From Chloranthus sessilifolius (lineage: Eukaryota > Streptophyta > Magnoliopsida > Chloranthales > Chloranthaceae), in assembly GCA_021018995.1 (NCBI GenBank), contig CM037593.1, positions 45,087,810 through 45,151,809 on the forward strand: a stretch of DNA of 64,000 nucleotides, written 5' to 3'. The translations under genes were made by a program, and so were the position numbers. The notes under the pieces were generated by a model. It saw only the letters and a list, made by a program, of their open reading frames with translations. It had not been told where the DNA came from and did not search any database. This document shows, piece by piece, positions 12,398 through 23,490 of the stretch (position 1 is the stretch's first letter; each line of letters starts with the position of its first letter).

Positions 12398-12605
12398 TTA
12401 AAAAAAAAAAAAAAAAATTTGAGAAAAAAAAAAGTTTACCCACGTGCAAGTGTGTGTAGAAAAGTGATAAAGTGGAACAAAATAGAAATCAAAATAAAGA
12501 GCGAAAAATATAAAACTAAAATAAATAAAATAAGGAAAATAGAAAACTAAATAAATTAAATCAGGGCAACCTTAGCGAAAAAGTGTCTCATCACGATCAC
12601 CAGTC
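12398..12605 (-). other. Leader between 5' LTR and gag, with candidate primer-binding site
   Basis: Immediately inside the LTR end (CCAACA at 12606 on the minus strand) the text reads GACTGGTGATCGTGATGAGA (12586-12605). TGG within a few bases of the LTR end is the usual start of a primer-binding site, but I cannot assign the tRNA. A poly-A/T run at 12399-12418 lies just before the gag start. Confidence 0.35.
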
Positions 12606-15600
12606 TGTTGGTGCGCGCTTTTTCTGGATTCCTTTCGGTCCCTGGAAGGAGTGGCTCAATTTGGTCCAAGTGGACTCTGGCAAAGGCGATGATGGAGAAA
12701 TAAATTAGGAAATATTAAATTGTTGAAAGTAAAAAGCAAATATTAAATAGAGAATACCTGAGAAGATGCGATCGCCAACTGTAGATATTTATCGACGCTA
12801 CAACAAGTCACTGATCACACTTTAAAGGGAAGCAGGGGCTTGTGGGTTGAAATCCTTTACTGGATCGTCCGCCGGCGAACGTCAGCAGCTGTGGGTTGCC
12901 TTTAGTCTAACTGGTTTGATTTTCCTATTCCTGCTGGGATTTTAATTAACTTGGTCTCCTAGTCCTACTGGGATTCTAATTAATTTAAATATCTTAATCT
13001 TACCAGGAATTAATTAAATCTCTTAATCCTATTAAGGGTCTAATTAATTTAAATATCTTAATCCTATTAGAAATCTAATTAATTAAGCCTCCTAATCCTA
13101 CTAGGAGTCTAATTAATTTAAATATTTTAATTTTATTAGAGGTCTAATTAAGTCTCCTAATCCTACTAGAAGTTTAACTAATTTGATGTCCTAATTATAC
13201 TAGGAATTTAATTAATTTAAGTACTTAACTTTCACTAACAACTAATTAACTTTCATAATCTCACTAGAAGTATAATTAATATTAGTCTCCTAATTGTACT
13301 AGGAATGCAAATATGTTAATTTTACTAAAACTCTAATTAATTAAAAATATGCTAATTCTGTTAAAATTCTAATTAAAGTAAATATACTAATTTTTACTAA
13401 AAATCTAAAAGGAGTTTTGCCTGCTATGCTAAGGAGAATCGGCCCCGTTCCCGGGTACCCTCCGTAAGCTCCATTGGGCAAATTAGGTGGCTAAAATTGA
13501 GAGAGACTAAATTTGAATTATAAAGTAATATTTTTTATAGATCGAGAGATTGATGATTGGTATTTGAGGGCTAAAAAAAAATAGGAATTGAGAACTAAAG
13601 CTATGAAGCGGACTTTAGGATTTAGAATGAAGACTAAAGCTAAAATCTAAGGACTAAAATCAGGATCGAAATTAGGAAAATTTAGATCATGAGATTAAAG
13701 ACCAGTTCTAGAGCCTAAGAACTACGACTTAAAAAAAAAAGTAACTGGTTCTAGAACTTAAGAACTAGAACCAGAGATTAAGAACTAAAGAATTACCTAA
13801 AGAATCATGTAAATCGTGCAGAAGGAAATTGTATAGAGGATAATTGTGTAAAGGAAAATTGTATAGAGGAAAATTGGTGGAGGGATGGCTAGGGGGTAAA
13901 GGTTTTATTTATAGGCTTTCACTAAAAATCCTAGTGTACCTCTAATTCCTAGTTCTTCTAAAGTTATAAAGTAAAGTCCTATTTCTAATAAAAGAAAAGA
14001 ATCCTATTTTCTAAAATAAAATAATAAAGGGACTAATCCTAATTCAACTAGGAGTTTTGAAATACGTCAATTTTTGCGTAGCGATCGAAAACTGGTCATA
14101 ACTTCTTCGATACTTGTAAGAATTGTGCATTTTTTGGCTTGTTGGAAAGCTACTTCGATAAGCTTTCAAACATGACTAATTTTGTACTAATAAAACTTTA
14201 TTTGATACTTCAAAATAAGCCAAATATAAAGTGACGGGATTGACAATTGAGAAAAGGTTGGGGATACCTAATTGGCTCTAGACTAAGGATTTGGGCAGGG
14301 ATTTCCTAAGGGCTGAATACTAAAACTTAAGAATTAAGAATTAGAATATAAATATTAAAACTATAAGAAACTATAAATTAAAACTAAAGGCTACAAAAAT
14401 CTAAGGACTGAAATCGGAGTCGAAATCAGAAAAATCAGACCGTAGGATTAAAGACTAGTCCCAGAAAACTAAGGATTGGAACAAGAGATTAATATTAGGA
14501 CTGAAAATTAAGGTATCGAGATAAAAACTAAGATTTAAGACAAAAAATTAGATAAAAAAATTAAAGACTAATTCTAGAACTAAGAACTGGAACCAGGGAT
14601 TAAAGTACAGATTAAAAAGGAGGCATTACGGTCTAAGACTGAAAATCGAAACTAATAATTAAGATTTAAAATCTAGACCAAAAAACTAAAGGCTAAAAAA
14701 AAATTGAAGACTATCCTCTAAAATCTAGAACTAGAAATTGGAAACTAAAACTAGAGGGGGATTACCTGAACCTAAGCACCGGAGAATTAGAAATCTCAAA
14801 GTCCTGGGCCTGGGGGCGAAGAACTCGAAACTCGAATCTCTAAGTTGTGTGTTGTAGGTCGTGGTAAAGGGGTCTATTTGTAGGTATTTTCCTAATTACG
14901 CACCCTGTGTGGTGCGCTTAATTAGGCGGTCAACTTCAATTGCGCGCCCTATTTTAGGCGTTTAATTGAATTGCGCGTCGGTTATCTGGCGCTTAATCGC
15001 TTTTGGTCGGTTACTGACTCAGTGAGCGACAGGCTGACTGGTTCAGTCGGGTGCCCTAGTTCTAATTGTATTAGAATTTAATTGCGCGCTAAAGTGGGTG
15101 CGCGCAACCAGATTACACGCCTAGTTTCAAGCGCTTAATCATAGAGCTCTGGCGATCAAGGATTGGGAGACTTGGTCGGGGATAGATCGATTGCGCGCTT
15201 GTGATGTGGTGTTTAATCCGATTGCGCGTACTGGTTAGCGCATGCGATTGAGTCTCGAGATGGTCTAAAGACAGGAAGTTTGGTCTAGAAGGGACTTATT
15301 GTGCGTCGGTGATGTGGCGTGTAATAAGATTGCGCACGTGATTTTTGGTGCATAATTCGGGGTATGTACTGAGCCTGGGTCTGAAATGTGAGACTATTGT
15401 TTCAATTTGCATTTCGACTACATACTATTATTTCAATTAATATATAGTCTCCCACATTGAGAATCTGAGCCACAGAGCTATTATTTCAGCCTGTGTTCAG
15501 TCATGTACTATTGTTTCAGTGCATGGTTCCCATGTTAGGGTTAAGGGGTCTGAGCCACAGAGCTATCGTTTCAGCCTGTGTTCAGCCATGTACTATTATT

Positions 15601-15820
15601 TCAGTGCATGATTCTCACATTAGGGTTAGGGGGTCTGAGCCACAGAGCTATTGTTTCAGCCTGTGTTCAGTTATATATTATTATTTCAGTGCATGATCCC
15701 CACATTAGGATTGTGAAAACTTTCAGAAAAGGTAAGTCCTTTCTGAAAAGTCACGGGTAAGGTCAAATATTGACCAAACGAATTTGTATATTCCAAGAGA
15801 GCAAAATGGGGGTGTCTACA
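12606..15820 (-). mobile_element. 5' LTR of the large minus-strand Ty3/gypsy element
   Basis: On the minus strand it runs from TGTAGACACC (15820) to CACCAACA (12606), the standard TG...CA ends, 3,215 bp. It holds the 85-bp repeat array at the U3 tip (15478-15720), GCGC-word-rich U3 (14900-15350), AT-rich stretches of repeated TTAATTAGGA-like words (12940-13400) and a conserved block at 13420-13500. Just inside is the gag leader. The left flank of the whole insertion lies outside the window, so no target duplication could be compared; the base run right of it is CTCGT. Confidence 0.75.
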
Positions 15821-16493
15821 CTCGTGTAAGGGTCTAACACCTGAAAAGTAAAGTTAGTAAAGTAAAGTTTTGGCAACAATCAAATGATTGCTACAATAAT
15901 TAAAATAGAGATATTGAAAAACAGGTTAAGCCCATTAAAAATATTTTAATGTGCAACCATGTATCGTCACAATTGAAACTTGGAGCTATTATTTCAGACT
16001 GTGTTCAGCCATATACTATTATTTCAGTATATAGTTCCCACGTTAGGGTTAAGGGGTCTGAGCCACAGAGTTATTGTTTCAGCCTGTGTTCAGCCATGTA
16101 TTATTGTTTCAGTGCATGATTCTCATATTAGGGTTAGGGGGTCTGAGCCACAGAGCTATTGTTTCAGCCTATGTTCAGCCATGTACTATTATTTCAGTGC
16201 ATGGTCCCCACATTAGGATTGTGAAAACTTCCAGAGAAGGTAAACCCTTTCCGAAAAGTCACGGACAAGGTCAAAGGTTGACCAAACGAATTTGTATATT
16301 CCAAGAGGGCAAAATGGGGGTGTCTACACTCGTGTAAGGGTCTAACACCTGAAAAGTAAAGTTAGTAAAGTAAAGTTTTGGCAACAATCAATCGATTGCA
16401 ACAATAATTAAAATAGAGAAATTGTAAAACAGGTTCAACCCATTAAAAATATTTTAATGTGCAACCATGTATCGTCACAATTGAAACTTAGAG
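15478..16493. repeat. 508-bp tandem duplication of LTR tip plus flank
   Basis: Unit 1 (15478-15985) and unit 2 (15986-16493) align without net length change. Each has 343 bp of LTR ending TCTACA followed by 165 bp of flank beginning CTCGTGTAAGG. The junction is at a GAG shared by both breakpoints. Unit 2 is therefore not a separate insertion but a copy of the LTR edge with adjacent host DNA. Confidence 0.85.
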
Positions 16494-17369
16494 CATCTCC
16501 CACAGCAGAGCTATCTCACTCTCTAAAGGCATATAGCAATCCAAATATAAAAAAACGCAGCTCCAATAGACGCACCATCCCACATGCTAAATATAGATAT
16601 TGCTACAGTAATAGGTAAATTTAGCTTTTAATGTGTAGCAGTAGCTAAACATTAAAATAGTCTTTTTTAAAGGACAACTCTCTTTCTCACTCTTCTCTCT
16701 TATCTAGTAGTAAAACAATATAATAAGAATACACCGAAAATTGAGGGTCCCGAGCTGGACCGAAATCGGACACAAACCGAACCGAACCCCAATTTGGTTC
16801 GGTTTGGGTGGCTTGAAAGTGAAAAAAACCAGAAAAAACCAAAAAATTACCCTAAAAAAAAGTAGGTATGTTACTTACACCAAACTGAACCAAATCGGTT
16901 TCGGTTCCAGAAAAAAAATTTAACCGAACCAAAACCCGACACAAATCAAACTGAACCGAACCCCAATTCGGTTCAGTTTTGGTTTGGGTGGCTTGAAGCC
17001 AAAAAAAACCTGAACAAATGAAAAGATGCCCTCAAAAATAAAAAGTAGGTATTTTACCTACACCGAACCGAACCAAATCGATTTTGATTTCATAAAAAAA
17101 AAATAGAATCGAACCAATTCGGTTTCGGTTTGGGGTGTACCAAACTAAAAAAATTTTGGGTTCTGTTTGGTTCGGTATACCGAACTTGCATCCCTAAGTG
17201 TGTGTCGTAAAATATAATAAAACCAGAATGAAAAATAATATTTTAAAGGAGTAGCTAAAATAGAGTGTCTGCTGGAGTGATTTTTACTTTAGTAATAGCT
17301 AAAGTCCTGTAGCAGTAGCTAAAGTGGTGTTTAGCTGCCCAAATTTAGCTCTCCTTGTTGGAGATGCTC
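16491..17369. mobile_element. PIF/Harbinger (Tourist-like) MITE with internal insertion
   Basis: The ends are GAGCATCTCC(C/A)ACA and its inverse TGTTGGAGATGCTC, flanked by TTA on both sides (16488-16490 and 17370-17372). A 3-bp TTA duplication with short inverted ends is the signature of PIF/Harbinger MITEs. The subterminal parts are also inverted (TAGCTAAA words near 16630 and 17300). At 879 bp it is long for a MITE, and about 460 bp of it is a second, unrelated repeat (16740-17205). No transposase is encoded. Confidence 0.75.
16740..17205. repeat. CGGTTCGG-type repeat nested in the MITE, two units
   Basis: Two units of about 180-190 bp share the order ACCGAACC...CCCCAATT(T/C)GGTTC, GGGTGGCTTGAA, AAAAGTAGGTA, CACCRAACYGAACC. 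It ends in TTGCATCCCTAA and begins near GAGGGTCCCGAG, a weak inverted pair that could suggest a hAT-type MITE, but no 8-bp target duplication was found. Confidence 0.45.
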
Positions 17370-18160
17370 TTATAATATTACTTTTTTTCAAGTGACCATG
17401 AGCAGATGCTCGTGTTTTGTCCCTCTAATTAGGTCCGGCACTATTGGGGATGCATGTTAGGAGTACAATACCGATGCTAAGCATAATTGATGGGTGTTCG
17501 GTTCGGTTGGGTTCAAACCCGAACATAATCGAAACCAACAGTTAAGTATGGTTCGATTCGGTTAAATTTCATTCCATCATAATCGAAATCAAAACCGATT
17601 TTGCTCTATTCAATTAAGTTCGGTCAAAATCGTACCTAATGGTTTTGAAAGCTTTAATAGTTCGGTTTGTCCTATTTTTCCTTCCATTTATTATTCTCTT
17701 TTTTTTGGGTTTATTTCTTTAATAGTTGGGTGTACTCATCTGATTCCCTCAGATTTCGGAACGAAGCGACCGAAACCGATTGTGTCGAAGTTCTATTGGG
17801 TCCGGATTGGTTTCTGTCTGGTTTTGGGCTGTTTCGAGCTACATTTCCATTTCCACATTGGGTTTTAATTGGATGGACCTACGTATGCTATACGATGCTA
17901 GGACTCTGCTACCTAAATTATTCTCAAATATTCATACACCCAACTCCGACCTAGCTTTCTCATACCCAATTAAACAAATCGCCACTTTTTCAAATTTACC
18001 CAATTAACTAAACCATCACTTTTTCAAAATTTGAATTCTCAAAATTACGCAGGCACCTACCTCTTTAAATAAATGCTTGCCTCCTGCTAAGACCTGAAAA
18101 GTACCACTTTTCACCCCTTAACTTACTCTCTGCTAGACCCTTAGTCATTTAATAAATGTG
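17370..18160. other. Intergenic region with further CGGTT-rich repeat
   Basis: At 17485-17665 the text again consists of GGTTCGGTT, CGAACATAATCGAAACC and similar words, related to the nested repeat at 16740-17205. The rest is AT-rich with no recognisable protein; 75-95-codon frames at 17667-18007 overlap in two frames and look accidental. Confidence 0.35.
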
Positions 18161-20399
18161 TGTTAAGCCCATCTAGTAGGTAATAAGCAGCAGCTGCAGA
18201 TAAGGCCCTAATCATACTAAGAAGCCTACTGTTGCCCCAGAAGTTTCTCAGAAGAAAGGAGGTTGGACCCAGACAAAGAATTGGCTGCAGCATAGGCACA
18301 GCAAAGCAGAAAAATGTCAAGAAGTGAGCCTCGCGCAGATGTCACAGGGTTCAATTGTTTCAGAGAAAAAGGTTTCGCGTAGTTGTCGCGGGTTTCTAAA
18401 GGCAACACACCAACTGCTCGCGCTGTTCTCGCGCAGATGAATGACAGAAGAGCCCAGAAAGTAGACTTCGCACAGTTCTCGCGAGGCTCAGTCATAAGCT
18501 CTCGCGCAGTCTTGTGCAGCTCAAGAAAGGCGCCTTTAATCTTCGCGCGATTCACTGAGGAGAGAGAGCTCCAGGCATTCCTGCGCGCAGCTGTCGCATA
18601 GTGGCCGCGGGATACAAACCTTCAGGGAACTGCTTGCGCGATCCAGAAGCCCATGCACATGGCTTCTTCGCAAGGATCTCCGCGATATTCACCAAGGAAC
18701 GAATCGCACGCACAATTCTCGTGCCATTCAAATAGAAAGCTCAATCCTGCGACGACCAGAGCGTTCCCGCGATGACCAAAGTCTCAATCCCGCGACTGCA
18801 AGAGCTTCAAGTCAATTCAATCCCGCGACGCCAATTCTATCACGGGACAAGACCTGGAAATTCTTGCTACCTAGCGAGGCTCGGGATCTTAACTTCTCCC
18901 CACTTCTGTAGGGGCAATCTGGGAACTTTCAGCAACTAGGACACGCACTCCAATGCTCCAATCTTCGTGCACACGTCCCGAGGCATCTAAGGAATAGAAA
19001 TTGGCCACGATTGCATTGATAAAATTATGATTTTCCTAACCCGAATGCTCCCACAGCTAACTACTATATAAGCCTAAGCCTAGTTTAGGTTTAAGAGACT
19101 TTTGTACTCCTTCTTGAATCAACCATAGAATTGCAGTAGGCTAAGGTTAGGGTTTATGCAGCTTCTTTTTCCCTTTTTTTTCTCTTCATAGTTCAGCACT
19201 TGCTGGCTATGCCTTTGTATGTTTATTTGGAACAATTTTGATGGGGTTTTATAATAGGATGTTATACTTATATGGGATTGGTGTTTTGAGGGTTGTTATG
19301 TACAAGGCTGCTGCCTTGAGATCATCCATTGCTATGTTGCATTGTAAGCAATGGAGGATTATTTTTAAAGATTTATTTAGATGTGTGTGTGCTAGGCACA
19401 TTGCAGGCCTATGCCCCACCACAGGATCCACTAAATCTGAATCCCCATAGGAGCTTGAGCTGGTAGCCTTGTGAACATGGTGGTGGCAGTAATCTTCTTG
19501 TTCTGTCTCAGACCTCTGTGAGGAGGATAGCCTCTGTGGATAGTCTGTGACCATTCAAGTGGACAGGTTATAGCCCTAGGGTGAGGCCAATCCACAGATC
19601 TAAGACAGATTCTTCTTCTCTGCACTTGTGCTTGTAGCCTTGTGAGAGATTGTGCAGAGATAAACTCCCCTGTATTTGTATTGACCCACCATCAGATGGC
19701 AGATCTGATCTGACTGTAGAGATTGTAGGCTTGTGACTGGATCATTGTTGTCTTTCTAAAGCAGTGAACAGCTAGGCTTAAAAGTTAGTACTCAAACTCT
19801 TGCTGGTTCTGTGTGTCCAAGTTAGTGCACATTGCAGGCCTAGCCCCACACACAGAACTTTAGAGGTTGAGGTACCTATGGATTCTTGAGCTGGTAGCCT
19901 GGAAGAAGTAGTGCCTACGATGATAAACTTGTTCTGACCCATCTCTGGACTGTGGTTCCCCTATTGGATAGTCTGTGACCATTTAAGTGGACAGGTTATA
20001 GCCATAAGGGATTGGATTATGGCACAAGGGTGAGTTGGATCTTTTCTCCTCTTTGGTGATAATGTAGTAATTGGACAGGATTTCTATAGCAACAGATCTG
20101 AGTATGAGTTATAAGACCCTTCAGATCTGTACCTAATAGCTTACTTCTCACCCTTTTATATTTATTTTCTCACACTCCATCATTCTTCTCAATCATTTCT
20201 GTAGTTTAGGCATTAGGTTACCTTAGGATTTAAACAATAGTGACCTTAAATCCCCTTCCATTTAGGATTGCCAGATCTATAGCCAAATCTGGAGGGCCTA
20301 CTAAAGATAGCTCTCTTGGAACTTTAGATCAACTTTCCCTGTCTATTCTTATCACTGTTTCCAACAAAGTCAGCAACAAGCATCCTAAAATATCCCAAC
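18161..20399 (+). mobile_element. Possible LTR-type remnant, GC-rich first half
   Basis: The segment starts TGTTAAGCCC and ends ATCCCAACA, inverted TGTT/AACA ends typical of LTRs, though the flanks (ATGTG and CCTCC) do not match. At 18300-18850 CTCGCGCAG and CCGCGAC words recur. A TATA box CTATATAAG near 19063 is followed by pyrimidine-rich text, as at a U3/R boundary. No primer-binding site was found beyond the right end. This is a hypothesis from form, not from homology. Confidence 0.25.
19385..20230 (+). repeat. Two diverged tandem copies of a unit of about 430 bp
   Basis: The phrases GCACATTGCAGGCCTA, TTGAGCTGGTAGCCT, GGATAGTCTGTGACCATT and AAGTGGACAGGTTATAGCC appear in the same order in both halves (from about 19395 and about 19828). 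No coding function is seen. Confidence 0.6.
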
Positions 20400-20404
20400 A
20401 CCTC

Positions 20405-20445
20405 CCCCTCTCTCCTCTCTCCTCTCTCCTCTCTCCTCTCCCGTT
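20405..20445. repeat. CTCTCTC-rich microsatellite
   Basis: A pyrimidine run of repeated CTCTCTCCTCTC words. It explains the open frame across it on both strands. Confidence 0.8.
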
Positions 20446-22146
20446 CCACACTCCCAACTCCCCCTTCCTCTGTATTCTTGTTATTATCGCCTCCCTTACC
20501 CCAACTCACTCTTCCTCGCTATTCCCGTTATTATCGCCGCCATTAAAGGTCACCGACAAGAATGACTATTGCATCAGAGTCTTGAATATAAGAACATAGT
20601 GGTAGAAAAGGTAAGTGCCTAATAAATGCCTTTTATTTCCATGTTTTTGTTTACACTTATAAATTTTAATATGTATGTGCTTCATATTGGTTGTCTCTTC
20701 CCTTTTCAGTTTGGATTGGCGTCACCGTAATCAAACCCTCCATTCTTAAGAAAGTAATTTCTGTATGGGAAGCTATATTTGGTTCGTCCCTTGCACTTGG
20801 GGTGTCAACACAAGAATAGCATCGATAGATATGAGTTGATATCCAATGTGCAAGTTAAAGGCCGATATATAATAACAACCGGTTTGTCGGTGGTCATATA
20901 CAAATGTCGGGCGTGTGTGCTCAATAAAGGATACATATGACTCGATACATACCGAGTTACAATCATGTCGCGTATCGTCGATCATATCAGTGCCCATAAA
21001 TTTATCGCCACCGTACTCCTATATATATATATATATATATATATGAAACATAACGTAAAAATTGATGCGATATTGTGTGTGGCAGGAGATGTATGGAGAA
21101 ACTTTATTGTATGCTTTATAGATAGGTAATATCCATACACTAGTTGAAGAGAAGTGACCCTCAAGGTAGTTCTCCACTACACCACTAGTCTTCTGACACG
21201 TCAAATCTCCAAATGGATTTGGTCTATAGTGTGCTGACGGTTCCGTGTAAGTGGCGGCATATCGATAGGGAAATGGGGAATATATTAATACATAATAATA
21301 ATTTATTTTATGGAGATATTATCGATCTATATAAAAAGATCTGGCTTAATCATTCGCGCCATCTGTTTAATCAAAACCAGGCCTCCTCTAATCGCGTTCC
21401 AACACCTGTATAAATCCATCTTAATCATTAGTCCCCAATGATGGGGTCAGCTGCTCTTTTACTCTCATTGCAACACCTGTTGCCTTCATTAATGAGAGAA
21501 GATCTACAGCTGCCAAAATCACTCCCGCCCCACCCCACCCCCGCGTTCAGTCGTACTAAGAATGGCCACTTACACTGGGAGAGGTCTTATCATGGCCTCG
21601 ACCGCCAATCTGAGGGCCCATTTCCTATAAAATCCGTCATTACCAACCCCTGCAACACACGGTATCGATGGTGAATTACTCTGAATGTAATGGGGAAGGT
21701 CCCACCCCAACTCCGCCGAACTCGCCGACGGGCACTCTGCCTAGCTCACCAGCGGGGACTTCGCTGTCTAACCCGCCACGGTTGTCGAATCGTCTCCACC
21801 GCCATTTCACCCCCCGTTTTCCCTCTAACTGGCAAGTTGATCATCGTCACAATTCCTATCCCCCAAAACTTTTGGCACGAGTATATGCTGCCAATGTCGA
21901 TCCCTTTTATCCAAAGTGCCCTTTATGCCATTTCAAGGCAAATTTAGAAAAAAATGACTGGTTTATAATTGTTTTGGGCTAATATACTAGTCTTAAAAGT
22001 TTGGGAAAAGGGCACTGGCACGATATTTGGGATAGATTTTCACGGAAATTATGATGAGGGATTTCAAATTACATTTAAGCCCTTTTAGTAAGTTGACGAA
22101 AAGACGTTACTACCCTAAACTCAAAAGGCAAAATTACTGTCTCGTC
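20446..22146. other. Intergenic region, no firm gene
   Basis: It holds an AT dinucleotide run (21017-21045). A TATA-like CCTATAAAA at about 21626 lies upstream of an ATG at 21668 that opens 104 codons (MVNYSECNGEGPTPTPPNSP..., Pro/Ser-rich, to 21982). This could be a first exon or captured 5' gene end, but I recognise no domain and a second frame is also open over the same bases. Elsewhere I see only AT-rich DNA. Confidence 0.25.
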
Positions 22147-22690
22147 CCTGCAAGAGAGTCCCTGGTTAAGGTTGGCTAGATGAAGAAGATGAAGATGGAG
22201 CTCCTCAGATCACCAGGTTTTAGCCCCCAATAGACTTTGACCCAAGAGAAAAAATTGACCAGAAGCCAAAACGATCATAACCAGCCAATCTCCGACCAGA
22301 TTCAACGTTAGTCGGGGAGTCTCTGGTTAGGGTTGGGGTTCTCAGCTAGATGAAGAAGATGAAGATGGAGCTCTTCAAAAACTCATTCAAGATTCCTATT
22401 TTTTGAACAAGATTAGCTCTGATACTATTAAAAAACCATTAAAAAACTCATTCAAATCTCTATCTTTTGAGCAAGATTAAATTCTTAGCTTGGCTCTGCA
22501 CCATTAATGAGGTTTAGAAAACAGGGATGTATGGTGCAACATTAGCTTGGCTCTGCACCAAAAACGATCATAGCCGATCAGATCCAACGTCAAAAACGAT
22601 CATAACCAGAAGTCAGACGTCAAAAACAATCATAACCAGATGCAACATTAGCTTGGCTTTGCACCATTAATGGGGTTTAGCGGCCAGAGC
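22147..22690 (+). repeat. Shuffled short repeats
   Basis: GAAGAAGATGAAGATGGAGC occurs in two copies about 160-170 bp apart (near 22180 and 22350), each preceded by GTCCCTGGTTA/GTCTCTGGTTA. AAAACRATCATAACCAG occurs four times (22269-22640), and GCTTGGCTYTGCACCA three times (22485-22665). They look like serial local duplications. Confidence 0.55.
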
Positions 22691-22897
22691 TTAATAAAGT
22701 TGAAGAGAGGTGCTTCCCCTTAAGGACCATAATAAATGCTTTTCTCTAGGGATTTCTGGAAGGGTCTAGGGTCGTCTCCATTAAAGTTAATGGAAAGCTC
22801 CAAAATTTAAAGGAAGTTGAAGGTGGGTAGTTTGATCATTTTACAAATCTTAAATTCTTTCTTTATTGGAGGGTAGCAAGGTAAACTTACATTAACA

Positions 22898-22906
22898 AAT
22901 AAAAAA
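22898..22906. repeat. Left 9-bp target-site duplication of the MULE
   Basis: AATAAAAAA immediately precedes the left inverted repeat and is identical to 31164-31172, immediately after the right one. Nine base pairs is the Mutator-superfamily length. The sequence is A-rich, so some chance agreement is possible. Confidence 0.75.
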
Positions 22907-23016
22907 GGAAATTTACACTTTCGGCCCTATAATTTTGCTTATTTGCAAAAATGACCTTGTAGTTTCAAACTTTGCGCAAAAGGCCAGCTCCAAGCCAAGC
23001 CCTTTCCACGTCAGCA
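22907..23016 (+). repeat. Left terminal inverted repeat of the MULE
   Basis: About 110 bp that match the reverse complement of 31053-31163 with few mismatches. The left copy starts GGAAATTTACAC; the right, read inward, starts GGGAAATATGCAC. Confidence 0.9.
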
Positions 23017-23202
23017 ATCATATATCCTCTTCTTTATATATAGATGTGAATTCCTTTTGATATGAGATATGAGATTTCTCCTCCAATATTAAAATTTCAT
23101 ATATTTTATTTTCTTTGTATCAGTACAGACTACACTGTAAGCTGCAACACAAGAGTACTGACAAGATAGTACTTTTTTTAGTAGTTATAAAAAATTATAA
23201 CC

Positions 23203-23425
23203 CTAAACCCTATCGCTATCGCTACCTTAAGATAGCGGCGCTAACATAAAGTAGCGATACGCTGCCTTAAGTTAGCGCAGCTAACTTAAGATAGCGATAC
23301 GCTACCTTATGGTAGCGGTCGCTAATTTAGGATAGCGGCGCTACCTTAAGATAATGTCCCGCTACCTTATGTTAGCGACGCTATCTTAAGGTAGCGATAC
23401 TCTACCTTAAGTCAGCGTCGCGCTG
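23203..23425. repeat. Palindrome array 1, about ten units of 19-21 bp
   Basis: Head-to-tail units each approximate the palindrome GCTATCTTAAGATAGC or its variant GCTACCTTAAGGTAGC, separated by 3-5-bp linkers such as GATAC. The array ends about 70 bp before the transposase start. A splice acceptor-like TTTATATTTTAG follows it just before the ATG, so it may lie in a 5' untranslated intron. It is similar in kind to the arrays at 28660 and 30505. Confidence 0.85.
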
Positions 23426-23490
23426 TATAATTAAATAATATGAAGAAGTTAGTTTGACAATTTAATATTTCATTATTTTTTATATTTTAG

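Noticed and set aside
4692-15820. An 11.1-kb DNA transposon with about 3-kb terminal inverted repeats
   Set aside because: The repeats have TG...CA LTR ends, a direct copy exists at 1-664 next to a polypurine tract, the outer flanks (GGGAA and CTCGT) do not match, and the left copy has its own 4/5 target duplication.
337-16337. Short proteins of the type MFSHVLLFQ...GLSHRAIVSACVQP
   Set aside because: They are translations of the 85-bp LTR repeats in shifting frames; the period is not a multiple of three and both strands give such frames.
18226-18601. Proteins over the CTCGCGCAG-rich stretch on both strands
   Set aside because: Overlapping frames on opposite strands produced by repeated GC-rich words; no domain similarity.
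23195-23212. Telomere-like CCCTAAACCCT
   Set aside because: Only about two units, directly at the start of palindrome array 1; no tandem telomeric tract.
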